Assembly (NCBI GenBank): GCA_913056165.1
Contig: CAJXMD010000010.1
Span: 1-46,774, forward strand
Direction of reading: 5' to 3'
DNA from: an uncultured Halieaceae bacterium
Lineage (GTDB): Bacteria > Pseudomonadota > Gammaproteobacteria > Pseudomonadales > Halieaceae
Length of the DNA: 46,774 bases
The first letter of the stretch is position 1. Every line of letters starts with the position of its first letter. This document shows positions 7,175-14,060 of this stretch, one piece after another. The position numbers and the translations under genes were made by a program. The notes under the pieces were generated by a model. It saw only the letters and a program-made list of their open reading frames with translations, was not told the DNA's origin and searched no databases.

Positions 7175-8827
7175 ATGGCAAGCGACGACGCTCGTATTAA
7201 TCTACCCGAACTGCGCAAGCAACTGTGGGCCCTGCTGGCCCCGGAGTCGAGCTTTCTCTGGGTGATCATTATTTATGGTGGCGCGATCAGTGTAATGACG
7301 CTGGCGGTCCCAATAGCAGTGCAGACACTGATCAATAGCATTGCCAACATCGGATCCCTGCGAGCCGTATATTCGCTGGCACTGGCACTGCTCCTCATCC
7401 TGCTCAGCTATGGCGCCCTGAGCGCTCTCCGGATCTGGATGGTCGAACTCTACAGACGACGAGTATTTGCCCGGCTCTCTGCAGAGATAAGTTATAGCGT
7501 TGTCAGGGCGCCTCATTGGGTATTCGAAGGTCGCCGAAATATGGGTATGACTCACCGCTATTTCGACATCATGATTTTTCAGAAAAACGTCCCCAGGCTA
7601 TTCGCCGATGGCTTCGCGCTCATTTTGCAGACAGCGGTGGGCTTCACTTTAGTGTCTTTCTACCACCCCTGGCTCTTTCTTTTTAATGCGCTGACGCTGT
7701 TTGTCGTGTTTTTAATTTGGAAGATTTGGTCATCCGGCGCGCGCAAGGCTGCGGTGGAACTATCGAAAAGCAAATACGCAATGGCTCGCTGGCTGTCCGA
7801 TATGGAAGTCGCCCATGATTTCTTTAAATCAAAACGACATCTGAGTCTGGCAGCAGATAAAACCAACGGCTTGGCCACCACCTATCTAGATAAGCATAAG
7901 AAGCTATTCAGCCATACATTTAGCCAAACGATAAGCTTTTTAGTGCTGTACGCGGTAGGTAGTGCAGCGCTTCTCGCTCTCGGAGGCTGGCTGGTGACCT
8001 TGGGCGAGCTTTCTATCGGTCAGTTAGTCGCCGCAGAACTCGTGATGGCCGCAATTTTTCTCGGTCTGTCGAGGTTTTCAAGTTATTTAAAATACTATTA
8101 CGAACTCTATGGCGCTGCGGACAAGCTCACCGAGGTGCTATCGCTCCCTGAGGAAAATCCCAAAGGCACCGAACGAGCCGCCGGGTCTGCAAGCCTGACC
8201 TTTATCAACACGACAATCAGCAGAGCGAAGCGCTACTGCCATCTGGATTGGTCGATACCCTCTGCCGCCAAGGTTTGCGTCCAAACTGACGAAGCGTGGA
8301 TACAGCCAGCGATATTGTCAGTGCTGCGTGCTCACCGACCGGTAAACCGAGGCCGCATAACCCTCGGCGGTATAAATCTCGAAGATCTGGACCTGCTCGA
8401 ACTCCGGCAGTCGATACAGGGGGTAGATCGCTCACTAATTCTTGAATGTTCTATCAGAGAATTTCTCCTACTTCACCATGACCAAAGCAATACCGAAACA
8501 ATCATCAACGCTCTCGAGCAGGTGTACCTGTGGCCTCTTATTGAGTCCCTTCCTGATGGCCTTGATACACGACTCTCTGCAACGGGCGCACCGCTTCAGG
8601 GCGCCGAGATGCTGCTGTTAAAGCTGGCGGGTGCAATACTGGCCCAACCCTCCGTGTTAGTCCTGAACCAGCTATTTGATCAGCTGCTGCCAATCGTGCG
8701 CGATAACGTGCTTGAGATGCTCTCGAAGCAATCTTTCACGGTGCTTTACTTCACGAGCCAACCTGCGCATCCCGCGTTTACCCAACACAAGCTGCTCACT
8801 GCAACGGCAGAGTCTGGCAATGAGTGA
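7175..8827 (+). CDS. ABC exporter-like membrane protein with degenerate ATPase domain
   Basis: A 550-residue half-transporter of type I exporter layout: a six-helix membrane domain (about residues 25-305) and a C-terminal region (about 338-545) aligned to an ABC ATPase. The ATPase motifs are all lost. The P-loop position reads VCVQTDEAWIQPAI (367-380) with no GxxGxGK(S/T). The Q-loop region is QGVDRS. The signature LSGGQ is LQGAE (474-478). Walker B ends VLVLNQLFD instead of LDE. The H-loop His is replaced in FTSQP. Flanking landmarks survive (GRITLGGINLEDLDLLELRQSI, SIREFL), so it is a decayed or repurposed domain rather than a misread frame. It overlaps the HlyD-type gene by 8 nt and heads a three-gene operon. 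It probably cannot hydrolyse ATP alone. Confidence 0.85.
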   Translation: MASDDARINLPELRKQLWALLAPESSFLWVIIIYGGAISVMTLAVPIAVQTLINSIANIGSLRAVYSLALALLLILLSYGALSALRIWMVELYRRRVFARLSAEISYSVVRAPHWVFEGRRNMGMTHRYFDIMIFQKNVPRLFADGFALILQTAVGFTLVSFYHPWLFLFNALTLFVVFLIWKIWSSGARKAAVELSKSKYAMARWLSDMEVAHDFFKSKRHLSLAADKTNGLATTYLDKHKKLFSHTFSQTISFLVLYAVGSAALLALGGWLVTLGELSIGQLVAAELVMAAIFLGLSRFSSYLKYYYELYGAADKLTEVLSLPEENPKGTERAAGSASLTFINTTISRAKRYCHLDWSIPSAAKVCVQTDEAWIQPAILSVLRAHRPVNRGRITLGGINLEDLDLLELRQSIQGVDRSLILECSIREFLLLHHDQSNTETIINALEQVYLWPLIESLPDGLDTRLSATGAPLQGAEMLLLKLAGAILAQPSVLVLNQLFDQLLPIVRDNVLEMLSKQSFTVLYFTSQPAHPAFTQHKLLTATAESGNE

Positions 8828-9839
8828 TTTACGCGAGCGCTACCTCGGCCAAATCAAAGCGCTGGAGTCGGTGTCTTTACCCCAGTGGCACTGGATTACC
8901 AGCCGCCTGCTCATTGGCGCTATTTGCCTGATCATGGCGCTACTATGGTTTATTCCCTGGACACAGACCGCCTTTGGCGATGGCCAGGTTGACACACCAT
9001 TTCCGTCCGAGCGGATCCAATCCATCTCTGCACTGGTTCCAGGGCAAATCCGAACCTGGCATGTCACTGAAGGGCAGGCAATACGAACGGGCGATCCAAT
9101 CGTCACTCTGGTGGACAGCGACCCTGAGCTGATTCAGCGGCTTGAGAGCCAACTCGCTGCAGCCAATCAGCAACGCATCGCCATGGAACAGGCAATCGCC
9201 ACTGAAACCACAAATTTAGACAGGCAGCAGCGGCTTCGTGACCAGGGCTTGAAGTCCCAGCGGGACCTGGAGCTGGTACAACTAGAAATTCAAAAACTAA
9301 GTGCAGAGGCCGCCAAGATCGACGCGGAGATCAGTCGGCTGCAGGTCGAGACCGCAAGGCAGTCTCTACAGACTAAAGTGGCACCCAGTGACGGCACGAT
9401 TCTGCGCCTGAAATCATCAGGTAATGCGACCTATGTAAACGCGGGCGACGTACTGGCCTCCTTCATTCCCAACGTCACGGCACGGACGGTTGTCCTCTCG
9501 GTATCCGGGCTCGACGCGCCGCTTGTTTACCCGGGCAGGCAGGTCAGGCTCCAGTTTGAAGGCTGGCCAGTCTTCCAGTTCAGCGGCTGGCCAGAAAATG
9601 GCATTGGTACTTTTGGCGGTATCGTCGATTTTATAGAGCCAGTGGCAGATGCAACTGGACGATTCAATGTTTGGGTCCGGCCGGATCCGGAAGATCAGGC
9701 TTGGCCTGATACCCAGTACGCGCGACTCGGTAGCCGGGTTAAGGGGTGGATACTCCTCGAGGAAGTACGCCTCGGATATGAGCTGTGGCGACAACTCAAC
9801 AACTTCCCCCCTCAGCAGAAGCCTTCGGGTAAACAATGA
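8820..9839 (+). CDS. HlyD-type periplasmic adaptor (membrane fusion protein)
   Basis: A 339-residue adaptor with one N-terminal membrane anchor (about residues 31-47), a split lipoyl/biotinyl-like domain (about 70-100 and 187-217, with VAPSDGTILRL), a long coiled coil between the halves (about 102-185) and a C-terminal beta domain. Such proteins link an inner-membrane pump to a TolC-type channel. The start is the ATG at 8820, which overlaps the end of the ABC-like gene by 8 nt; the frame is open farther upstream but only inside that gene. The stop overlaps the start of the TolC-like gene by 4 nt (ATGA). It is therefore translationally coupled on both sides and should act with its neighbours. 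Confidence 0.9.
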   Translation: MSDLRERYLGQIKALESVSLPQWHWITSRLLIGAICLIMALLWFIPWTQTAFGDGQVDTPFPSERIQSISALVPGQIRTWHVTEGQAIRTGDPIVTLVDSDPELIQRLESQLAAANQQRIAMEQAIATETTNLDRQQRLRDQGLKSQRDLELVQLEIQKLSAEAAKIDAEISRLQVETARQSLQTKVAPSDGTILRLKSSGNATYVNAGDVLASFIPNVTARTVVLSVSGLDAPLVYPGRQVRLQFEGWPVFQFSGWPENGIGTFGGIVDFIEPVADATGRFNVWVRPDPEDQAWPDTQYARLGSRVKGWILLEEVRLGYELWRQLNNFPPQQKPSGKQ

Positions 9840-11227
9840 AGCTCGCATGCATCTTTTTTCTTGCGGCGATTTGCATTCACGCTACCGGATCAGAGCTAGC
9901 ACCCACCGTAGACCAGCTTGTTTCCTTTATTTCGACACAACATCCTGAGGCACTGGCCGCCCAGTCGAGAACGGAGCAGGCGGACGGGCGCCGCTCCGTA
10001 GCAGATGCCGCATTTGATTTGCGAGTTGCTCAAACCACCGATATCCGCTCCTCGGGCTACTATGATGGTAGGGTCGCTGATCAGCGGATGGTGCAACCGC
10101 TAAAAGCGTTCAATGCTGAAGTGTTTGGCGCATACCGTATTTCTGACGGATCTTTCCCGGTCTACGAGCAGGAATATCAAACCCTCGATGACGGCGAAGT
10201 CAGTCTTGGGGTTAAAGTTTCTCTGCTGCAAAATCGTGATACCGATCCCAGACGGCTCGAGCTTGAAAATTCCGCCTGGTACTACCAAGAGGCTGCATCA
10301 AACCAGCTACTGGACGTGAATAAACTGGTGTATCGCGGGGTGAGCACATGGCTTGACTGGTATCAAAGCACTTTGAAGCGAACGGTTGTGGCGGAATTGC
10401 TGGCGTTAACCGAAAGCCGGCTTGAAGCCATCCAGCAACGGGTAGATAGCGGTGACCTTGCTTCTATCACCCTCACGGAGTTTCGTACCACTTTATTGCA
10501 GCGAAAGGTGCTGCTACAGGAAGCAGATCGGGTCGAAGCGCAGGCCAGAGATCGCCTTGCTTATTTTATGGTGCAAAACGATACCGATGTGCAGTACGCC
10601 CCGGGGTTGCTTGAGGTGCCACCAGATATCGGCTGGCCCTATGCCATTACACCGAGCGAGGGCGCCGCCGCCTGGTCCGAACAGATCAACGAGCATCCGG
10701 GATTACGCGCTCTGAAGGCGAAGGCCCAGCAGCTTGAGATAGATCAGCGACTTGCTCGGAATGAGTTGTTGCCCGAACTTGATCTCGAAATGAAGGTCGC
10801 TCAGGATTTTGGATCAGGGCCTGATTCTCTCGATGGCACCGATTCGGTCGTTGCCTTGTCTTTTGAAGTACCGATAGGTGTGCGTGCCGCGAAAGCGAGG
10901 GCGGCAATCGCGGCGGCCGCAACCCGTGAGGTTGATTACCAATATCAGGTTGCCTCGGCGCAAATCTACCGGGACCTGGAGGTGTCTCTAACCGCCCTGA
11001 GGTTTAATCAGAAAATCTTGGCAACAAGCCGGAATCAGGAGTCCCTGGCCCTTCAGCTGCTCGCTCAGGAACAAATTCGTTTTAACGAGGGGGAGTCCGA
11101 CCAATTTATTCTCATCAGCCGAGAAAAGTCGGCGCTTGAGGCACAGATCAAAACAATTGACGCAACCATCGATAAACTGCGCAACGAACTTCTTATCCAT
11201 GCGACTCTTGCCAAGCTGACTGCTTGA
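9836..11227 (+). CDS. TolC-family outer membrane channel of the exporter operon
   Basis: A 463-residue outer membrane efflux protein. It begins with a signal peptide (MKLACIFFLAAICIHATGS) and has two related alpha-helical OEP repeats, with helix-rich stretches such as LTEFRTTLLQRKVLLQEADRVEAQ and ending in an ARAAIAAAATREVDYQYQ-type coiled region. It overlaps the adaptor gene by 4 nt and is the last gene of the operon. It is distinct from the general tolC at 20267, so the operon carries its own outer membrane exit. It runs tail-to-tail into the DUF1653 gene with 8 bp between them, leaving no room for a separate terminator. Confidence 0.9.
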   Translation: MKLACIFFLAAICIHATGSELAPTVDQLVSFISTQHPEALAAQSRTEQADGRRSVADAAFDLRVAQTTDIRSSGYYDGRVADQRMVQPLKAFNAEVFGAYRISDGSFPVYEQEYQTLDDGEVSLGVKVSLLQNRDTDPRRLELENSAWYYQEAASNQLLDVNKLVYRGVSTWLDWYQSTLKRTVVAELLALTESRLEAIQQRVDSGDLASITLTEFRTTLLQRKVLLQEADRVEAQARDRLAYFMVQNDTDVQYAPGLLEVPPDIGWPYAITPSEGAAAWSEQINEHPGLRALKAKAQQLEIDQRLARNELLPELDLEMKVAQDFGSGPDSLDGTDSVVALSFEVPIGVRAAKARAAIAAAATREVDYQYQVASAQIYRDLEVSLTALRFNQKILATSRNQESLALQLLAQEQIRFNEGESDQFILISREKSALEAQIKTIDATIDKLRNELLIHATLAKLTA

Positions 11228-11235
11228 GTCGCGGC

Positions 11236-11457
11236 CTAAGTCCCGCTGTTGTCTCCGATAAACTCAAACCGTGGCATGCTCGAACCATCGACCTCTACCT
11301 GCTCGGTGAACATAGCAAGAGGCCTGACCCACCACTCCCTGTCGCCATATTGCGGCTGGTATACCACCAGAAGCTCTTCGGTCTCTGAATGACGAGCCAC
11401 GCCCATGACGACGTACTCGCCGCCCTTGTAATGGCGATATCTACCGGGAGCTATCAT
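11236..11457 (-). CDS. DUF1653 domain protein
   Basis: A small 73-residue cytosolic protein that matches DUF1653 along its whole length: the opening GRYRHYKGGEYVVMGVARHSETEE, then VVYQPQYGD, WVRPLAMF and the ending PRFEFIG. The family is widespread in proteobacteria but has no established function; the compact beta-rich pattern suggests a small fold that may bind a ligand or nucleic acid. It starts two bases after the rdgC stop codon with a GAGGAG ribosome site formed by the last rdgC codons, so it is probably expressed with rdgC. I cannot infer more from the sequence. Confidence 0.9.
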   Translation of the reverse strand: MIAPGRYRHYKGGEYVVMGVARHSETEELLVVYQPQYGDREWWVRPLAMFTEQVEVDGSSMPRFEFIGDNSGT

Positions 11458-11459
11458 AT

Positions 11460-12362
11460 TTACTCCTCAAGACCGCCAAAAGCCGTAAGAAGCTCTGGCC
11501 ATAGCTCCGCAAGGGTTTCGGACATCAGCAAGAAGTCGGCGTCTCTCTTGGCGAGAATGTCTTCTTTTAACTCCGCGTGAGCATCGACGAGCTGATCTGC
11601 GAAACGCAGCCGCCGAAGAACCAGATCCGAGCCCAACACAAAACTCAGCCTGCCCTGCCACTCCAGTCCAATTCGCTCCACCTGTTTCCCCGACTCAATG
11701 TGCGCACGCACTTCATCGCACTCAATCATCATGCTCCTGAGTCGCACAACGCCTCCCTCCTCACCCGGCTCTGCCAGATCGGCCTCGGTGCCAAATTCAA
11801 ATCCTGCAGGCAGGTCGTTGTGGAGCAGCCAATCACTCATGATCAAAGCAGGGTTTTTGCGGGTTATTGGCAACACAGCGGGGAGACCCCCTATTGCCTC
11901 CCTGAGAAAAGATAGAAGTTCCTCTCCCTTGGCGGCACTGGCGTTGTTTACCCATAGCCAGCCTTCCCGCTCAGAGATCAGCGCTTCTATGCTGTGGGTT
12001 CGGGTGAAAGCACGAGGCAGAAGATCCTGAGTTACCTCATCGGTGATCTGTAACTTTTCCTTGCGATAAACCTTTCTCGACTCCGCGACCTGAATCTGGT
12101 TAATGCGATTAGCAACCTCCTCACGCACCACCGTTGTTGGCAGGAGTCGATCCTCGCGCCCGAGCCTTACCATCCAATAATCCCCCGCGGCGTGCACAAG
12201 GGCCTCGGCGGTATCCGCAAGCGCGGGCACCCAGCCTGTGCTTTGAGGTTGGGCGGGCCGGCAGGGGACAAAAGGCCTGGCAGAAAGCCGCTGAGCAAGG
12301 GAGTCTGCATCGAGACCCAGTCGATCTGAAATTCGGTAGGGGCGGAAGTTTTTAAACCACAT
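11460..12362 (-). CDS. rdgC: Recombination-associated protein RdgC
   Basis: A nucleoid-associated DNA-binding protein that forms a ring around double-stranded DNA and limits RecA filament formation. The 300 residues compare with 303 in E. coli. The N-terminus MWFKNFRPYRIS is the hallmark of the family, and the central GWVPAL and LPITRKNPALIMSDWLL segments fit. The frame remains open 13 codons upstream, but only this ATG at 12362 gives the conserved start. The downstream DUF1653 gene is probably in the same transcript. RdgC is largely restricted to beta- and gammaproteobacteria, which supports the host assignment. Confidence 0.96.
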   Translation of the reverse strand: MWFKNFRPYRISDRLGLDADSLAQRLSARPFVPCRPAQPQSTGWVPALADTAEALVHAAGDYWMVRLGREDRLLPTTVVREEVANRINQIQVAESRKVYRKEKLQITDEVTQDLLPRAFTRTHSIEALISEREGWLWVNNASAAKGEELLSFLREAIGGLPAVLPITRKNPALIMSDWLLHNDLPAGFEFGTEADLAEPGEEGGVVRLRSMMIECDEVRAHIESGKQVERIGLEWQGRLSFVLGSDLVLRRLRFADQLVDAHAELKEDILAKRDADFLLMSETLAELWPELLTAFGGLEE

Positions 12363-12495
12363 GATGAATACTCTCGATTGCCAGCATCGAAAAACCCTCA
12401 CAGCTCACTGCTTTCAACACATCCGGCTAGCCGCCATGGGTTCTCAGCGACAACATAGAATCGATGGCGTTGTGGGGGTTGGCGAGTTTACCCCG

Positions 12496-12513
12496 CCCCC
12501 AACCAAAAGGGGG
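12496..12513. repeat. G+C hairpin between rdgC and the glyoxalase gene
   Basis: CCCCC (12496-12500) and GGGGG (12509-12513) form a short stem with an 8-nt A-rich loop in the 213-bp divergent spacer. Five G-C pairs followed by AATTTT could weakly terminate plus-strand transcription or separate the two promoters. It is not a strong terminator. Confidence 0.3.
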
Positions 12514-12517
12514 AATT

Positions 12518-12548
12518 TTGAAGCGCGATATGAAAAAAAACGTACACT
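12518..12548 (+). promoter_or_regulatory. Possible promoter of the glyoxalase I gene
   Basis: A -35-like TTGAAG (12518-12523) and a -10-like TACACT (12543-12548) lie 19 bp apart, with an A-tract in the spacer. They sit 27 bp before the start codon, and a good AGGAG ribosome site (12564-12568) follows. The 19-bp spacing is long, so this is tentative. Confidence 0.35.
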
Positions 12549-12575
12549 AAAGCCTGACCTTTCAGGAGTGACGCC

Positions 12576-13016
12576 ATGCAATTTCTCCACACCATGATTC
12601 GTGCTGCCAATCTGGCTGACACCCTTTCCTTCTTTTGTGATCACTTAGGGCTGGTGGAAGTAAATCGTTATGACAGTGAACAAGGGCGCTTCACCTTGGT
12701 ATTTCTGTCAGCCCCTGATGATCTGGCTCGAGCGGCTGAAGATCAGGCGCCGCTGGTAGAAATCACCCACAACTGGGATCCAGAGGAATACGAGGGCGGA
12801 CGCAACTTTGGCCATCTGGCCTACCGGGTGGAGAATATCTATGACCTGTGCGATCGCCTCATGAAGGCCGGGGTGACCATCAACCGACCGCCCAGGGATG
12901 GAAGAATGGCCTTTGTGCGTTCACCCGATGGAATCTCGGTGGAATTACTTCAGGCTGGAGAGGCTCTCGAGGCCCGTGAACCCTGGCTATCAATGGAGAA
13001 TGTCGGCATCTGGTAG
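12576..13016 (+). CDS. gloA: Lactoylglutathione lyase (glyoxalase I, VOC family)
   Basis: A 146-residue cytosolic metalloenzyme that isomerises the methylglyoxal-glutathione hemithioacetal to S-lactoylglutathione, the main methylglyoxal detoxification step. The four metal ligands of glyoxalase I are all present: His5 (FLHTMIRA), Glu62 (LVEITHNW), His80 (FGHLAYRV) and Glu123 (SVELLQ). The NW and FGHLAYRVEN stretches closely resemble E. coli GlxI, which has 135 residues; the extra length is a C-terminal tail. The ATG at 12576 follows an AGGAG site by 7 nt. It converges with the amidotransferase gene, stop to stop, across 22 bp. Confidence 0.85.
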   Translation: MQFLHTMIRAANLADTLSFFCDHLGLVEVNRYDSEQGRFTLVFLSAPDDLARAAEDQAPLVEITHNWDPEEYEGGRNFGHLAYRVENIYDLCDRLMKAGVTINRPPRDGRMAFVRSPDGISVELLQAGEALEAREPWLSMENVGIW

Positions 13017-13038
13017 ATCATATTCGAACGCCGCAACT

Positions 13039-13752
13039 CTACCCTTGATCGGCAGCGAGAAAACTGAGCATCCAACGGGCAACCCGCGCACCCTGGTGCT
13101 CCTCTGACGCCAGAGATGCCAAGCCTGCAACAACCTGCCGCTCACCAATCATCTCCCGTCTAAACTGCATAATCTCTCGCGAATAATCGGGAATAAATTC
13201 CGGGTGCCCCTGAAAAGTGAGAATGTGATTTCCCAATCTGAAGCCGGCGATGTTGCAATGGTCACTGGTTGCAACACCTACCGCTCCTGCCGGCATCGTC
13301 ATCACCTGATCCTGATGGGATGCAATCAACGACAATTCTCTGCCTTGGGAGTCTGCCTCGAGCACCGCGTCGGTGAGCTGATAGCGCTGAATCCCGCACC
13401 CCCAGCCTTTTGGGGACTTATCCACCACCGCACCGAGCGCCTTCGCAATCACCTGGTGTCCAAAACAAATGCCGATCAGCTTGTGGTGGCCGCTGTCTAG
13501 CCGCCTGACCAACTCCTCCAAATCCCGGATCCACGGTTTATCGTCATAAACGCTGCTCTTGGACCCTGTGATGATATAGCCATCCACCACCCCCAGATCT
13601 TCGGGGATTTCGCCCTCCTCCACATCCCAATGCTGAAATTCAAGGGAAGGGTCTTCAGCCAATAACAATCGCTCAAACATGTCCGGGTATTCACCAAATC
13701 GACCCACCCACTCCGGGCGCACCGCATCGGTTTTTAAAATGCCAATTTTCAT
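13039..13752 (-). CDS. Class I glutamine amidotransferase-like protein
   Basis: A 237-residue stand-alone GATase1 domain, related to the amidotransferase half of GMP synthase but without its synthetase domain. The catalytic triad is visible: Cys96 in GICFGHQ, His183 and Glu185 in FQGHPEF. Stand-alone members include gamma-glutamyl hydrolases and GuaA-like proteins of unknown substrate, so the reaction is probably glutamine or gamma-glutamyl amide hydrolysis but the acceptor is unknown. I place the start at ATG 13752, which lies 5 nt after a GGGAG site; the in-frame GTG at 13758 would overlap that site. No partner gene is adjacent. Confidence 0.85.
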   Translation of the reverse strand: MKIGILKTDAVRPEWVGRFGEYPDMFERLLLAEDPSLEFQHWDVEEGEIPEDLGVVDGYIITGSKSSVYDDKPWIRDLEELVRRLDSGHHKLIGICFGHQVIAKALGAVVDKSPKGWGCGIQRYQLTDAVLEADSQGRELSLIASHQDQVMTMPAGAVGVATSDHCNIAGFRLGNHILTFQGHPEFIPDYSREIMQFRREMIGERQVVAGLASLASEEHQGARVARWMLSFLAADQG

Positions 13753-13956
13753 AACCACTCCCTTGACGCTATGGATATTCTACGCCCACAAAGTGAAAAG
13801 GTACCTACCCCATCAGGGCTGCCGGCCACGGCTCAAGGGCGCTCCTCTTGTTCCTCTTTGTGAGGGCAATGCGGGCGGTTTAGCGGTCGGTTCTTGGTTC
13901 CGGCCCTGTCAAATATGCTACCGTCTGGGCAGCAACAAAGTGGCCCAAGACCCCCA

Positions 13957-13988
13957 CCAATACGTTAAACCTTTTCGGTTTGTATTGG
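13957..13988 (+). promoter_or_regulatory. Leader hairpin 1 upstream of the multihaem cytochrome
   Basis: CCAATAC (13957-13963) pairs with GTATTGG (13982-13988), and AAACC (13967-13971) pairs with GGTTT (13977-13981). The result is a 12-bp stem with a 3-nt bulge (gtt) and a 5-nt loop (ttttc). No T-tract follows, so it is not a simple terminator. It ends 72 bp before the start codon and may be an mRNA structure or a DNA operator. Confidence 0.5.
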
Positions 13989-14014
13989 CTCGCGTGAGGG
14001 GCAGGTAAAGCTGG

Positions 14015-14031
14015 TATTGCTATCAGCAATA
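14015..14031 (+). promoter_or_regulatory. Leader hairpin 2 upstream of the multihaem cytochrome
   Basis: TATTGCT (14015-14021) and AGCAATA (14025-14031) form a perfect 7-bp inverted repeat with a 3-base centre. It lies 16 bp before the GGGGGA ribosome site (14048-14053) of the cytochrome gene. It could be an operator dyad or a small hairpin controlling ribosome access. Confidence 0.5.
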
Positions 14032-14060
14032 AGGGCACTTTGATTTTGGGGGACACAGAT

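Larger units (their letters stand above)
13753..14060. other. 308-bp divergent spacer before the multihaem cytochrome
   Basis: No gene is visible here. The right half contains two separate hairpins (13957-13988 and 14015-14031), annotated individually. No confident -35/-10 pair was found. A weak -10-like TATGCT lies near 13916. Confidence 0.5.

Noticed and set aside
8676..8819. Longer start of the HlyD-type gene
   Set aside because: The extension is Cys-rich and lies in the ABC-like gene; the ATG at 8820 fits coupled translation.
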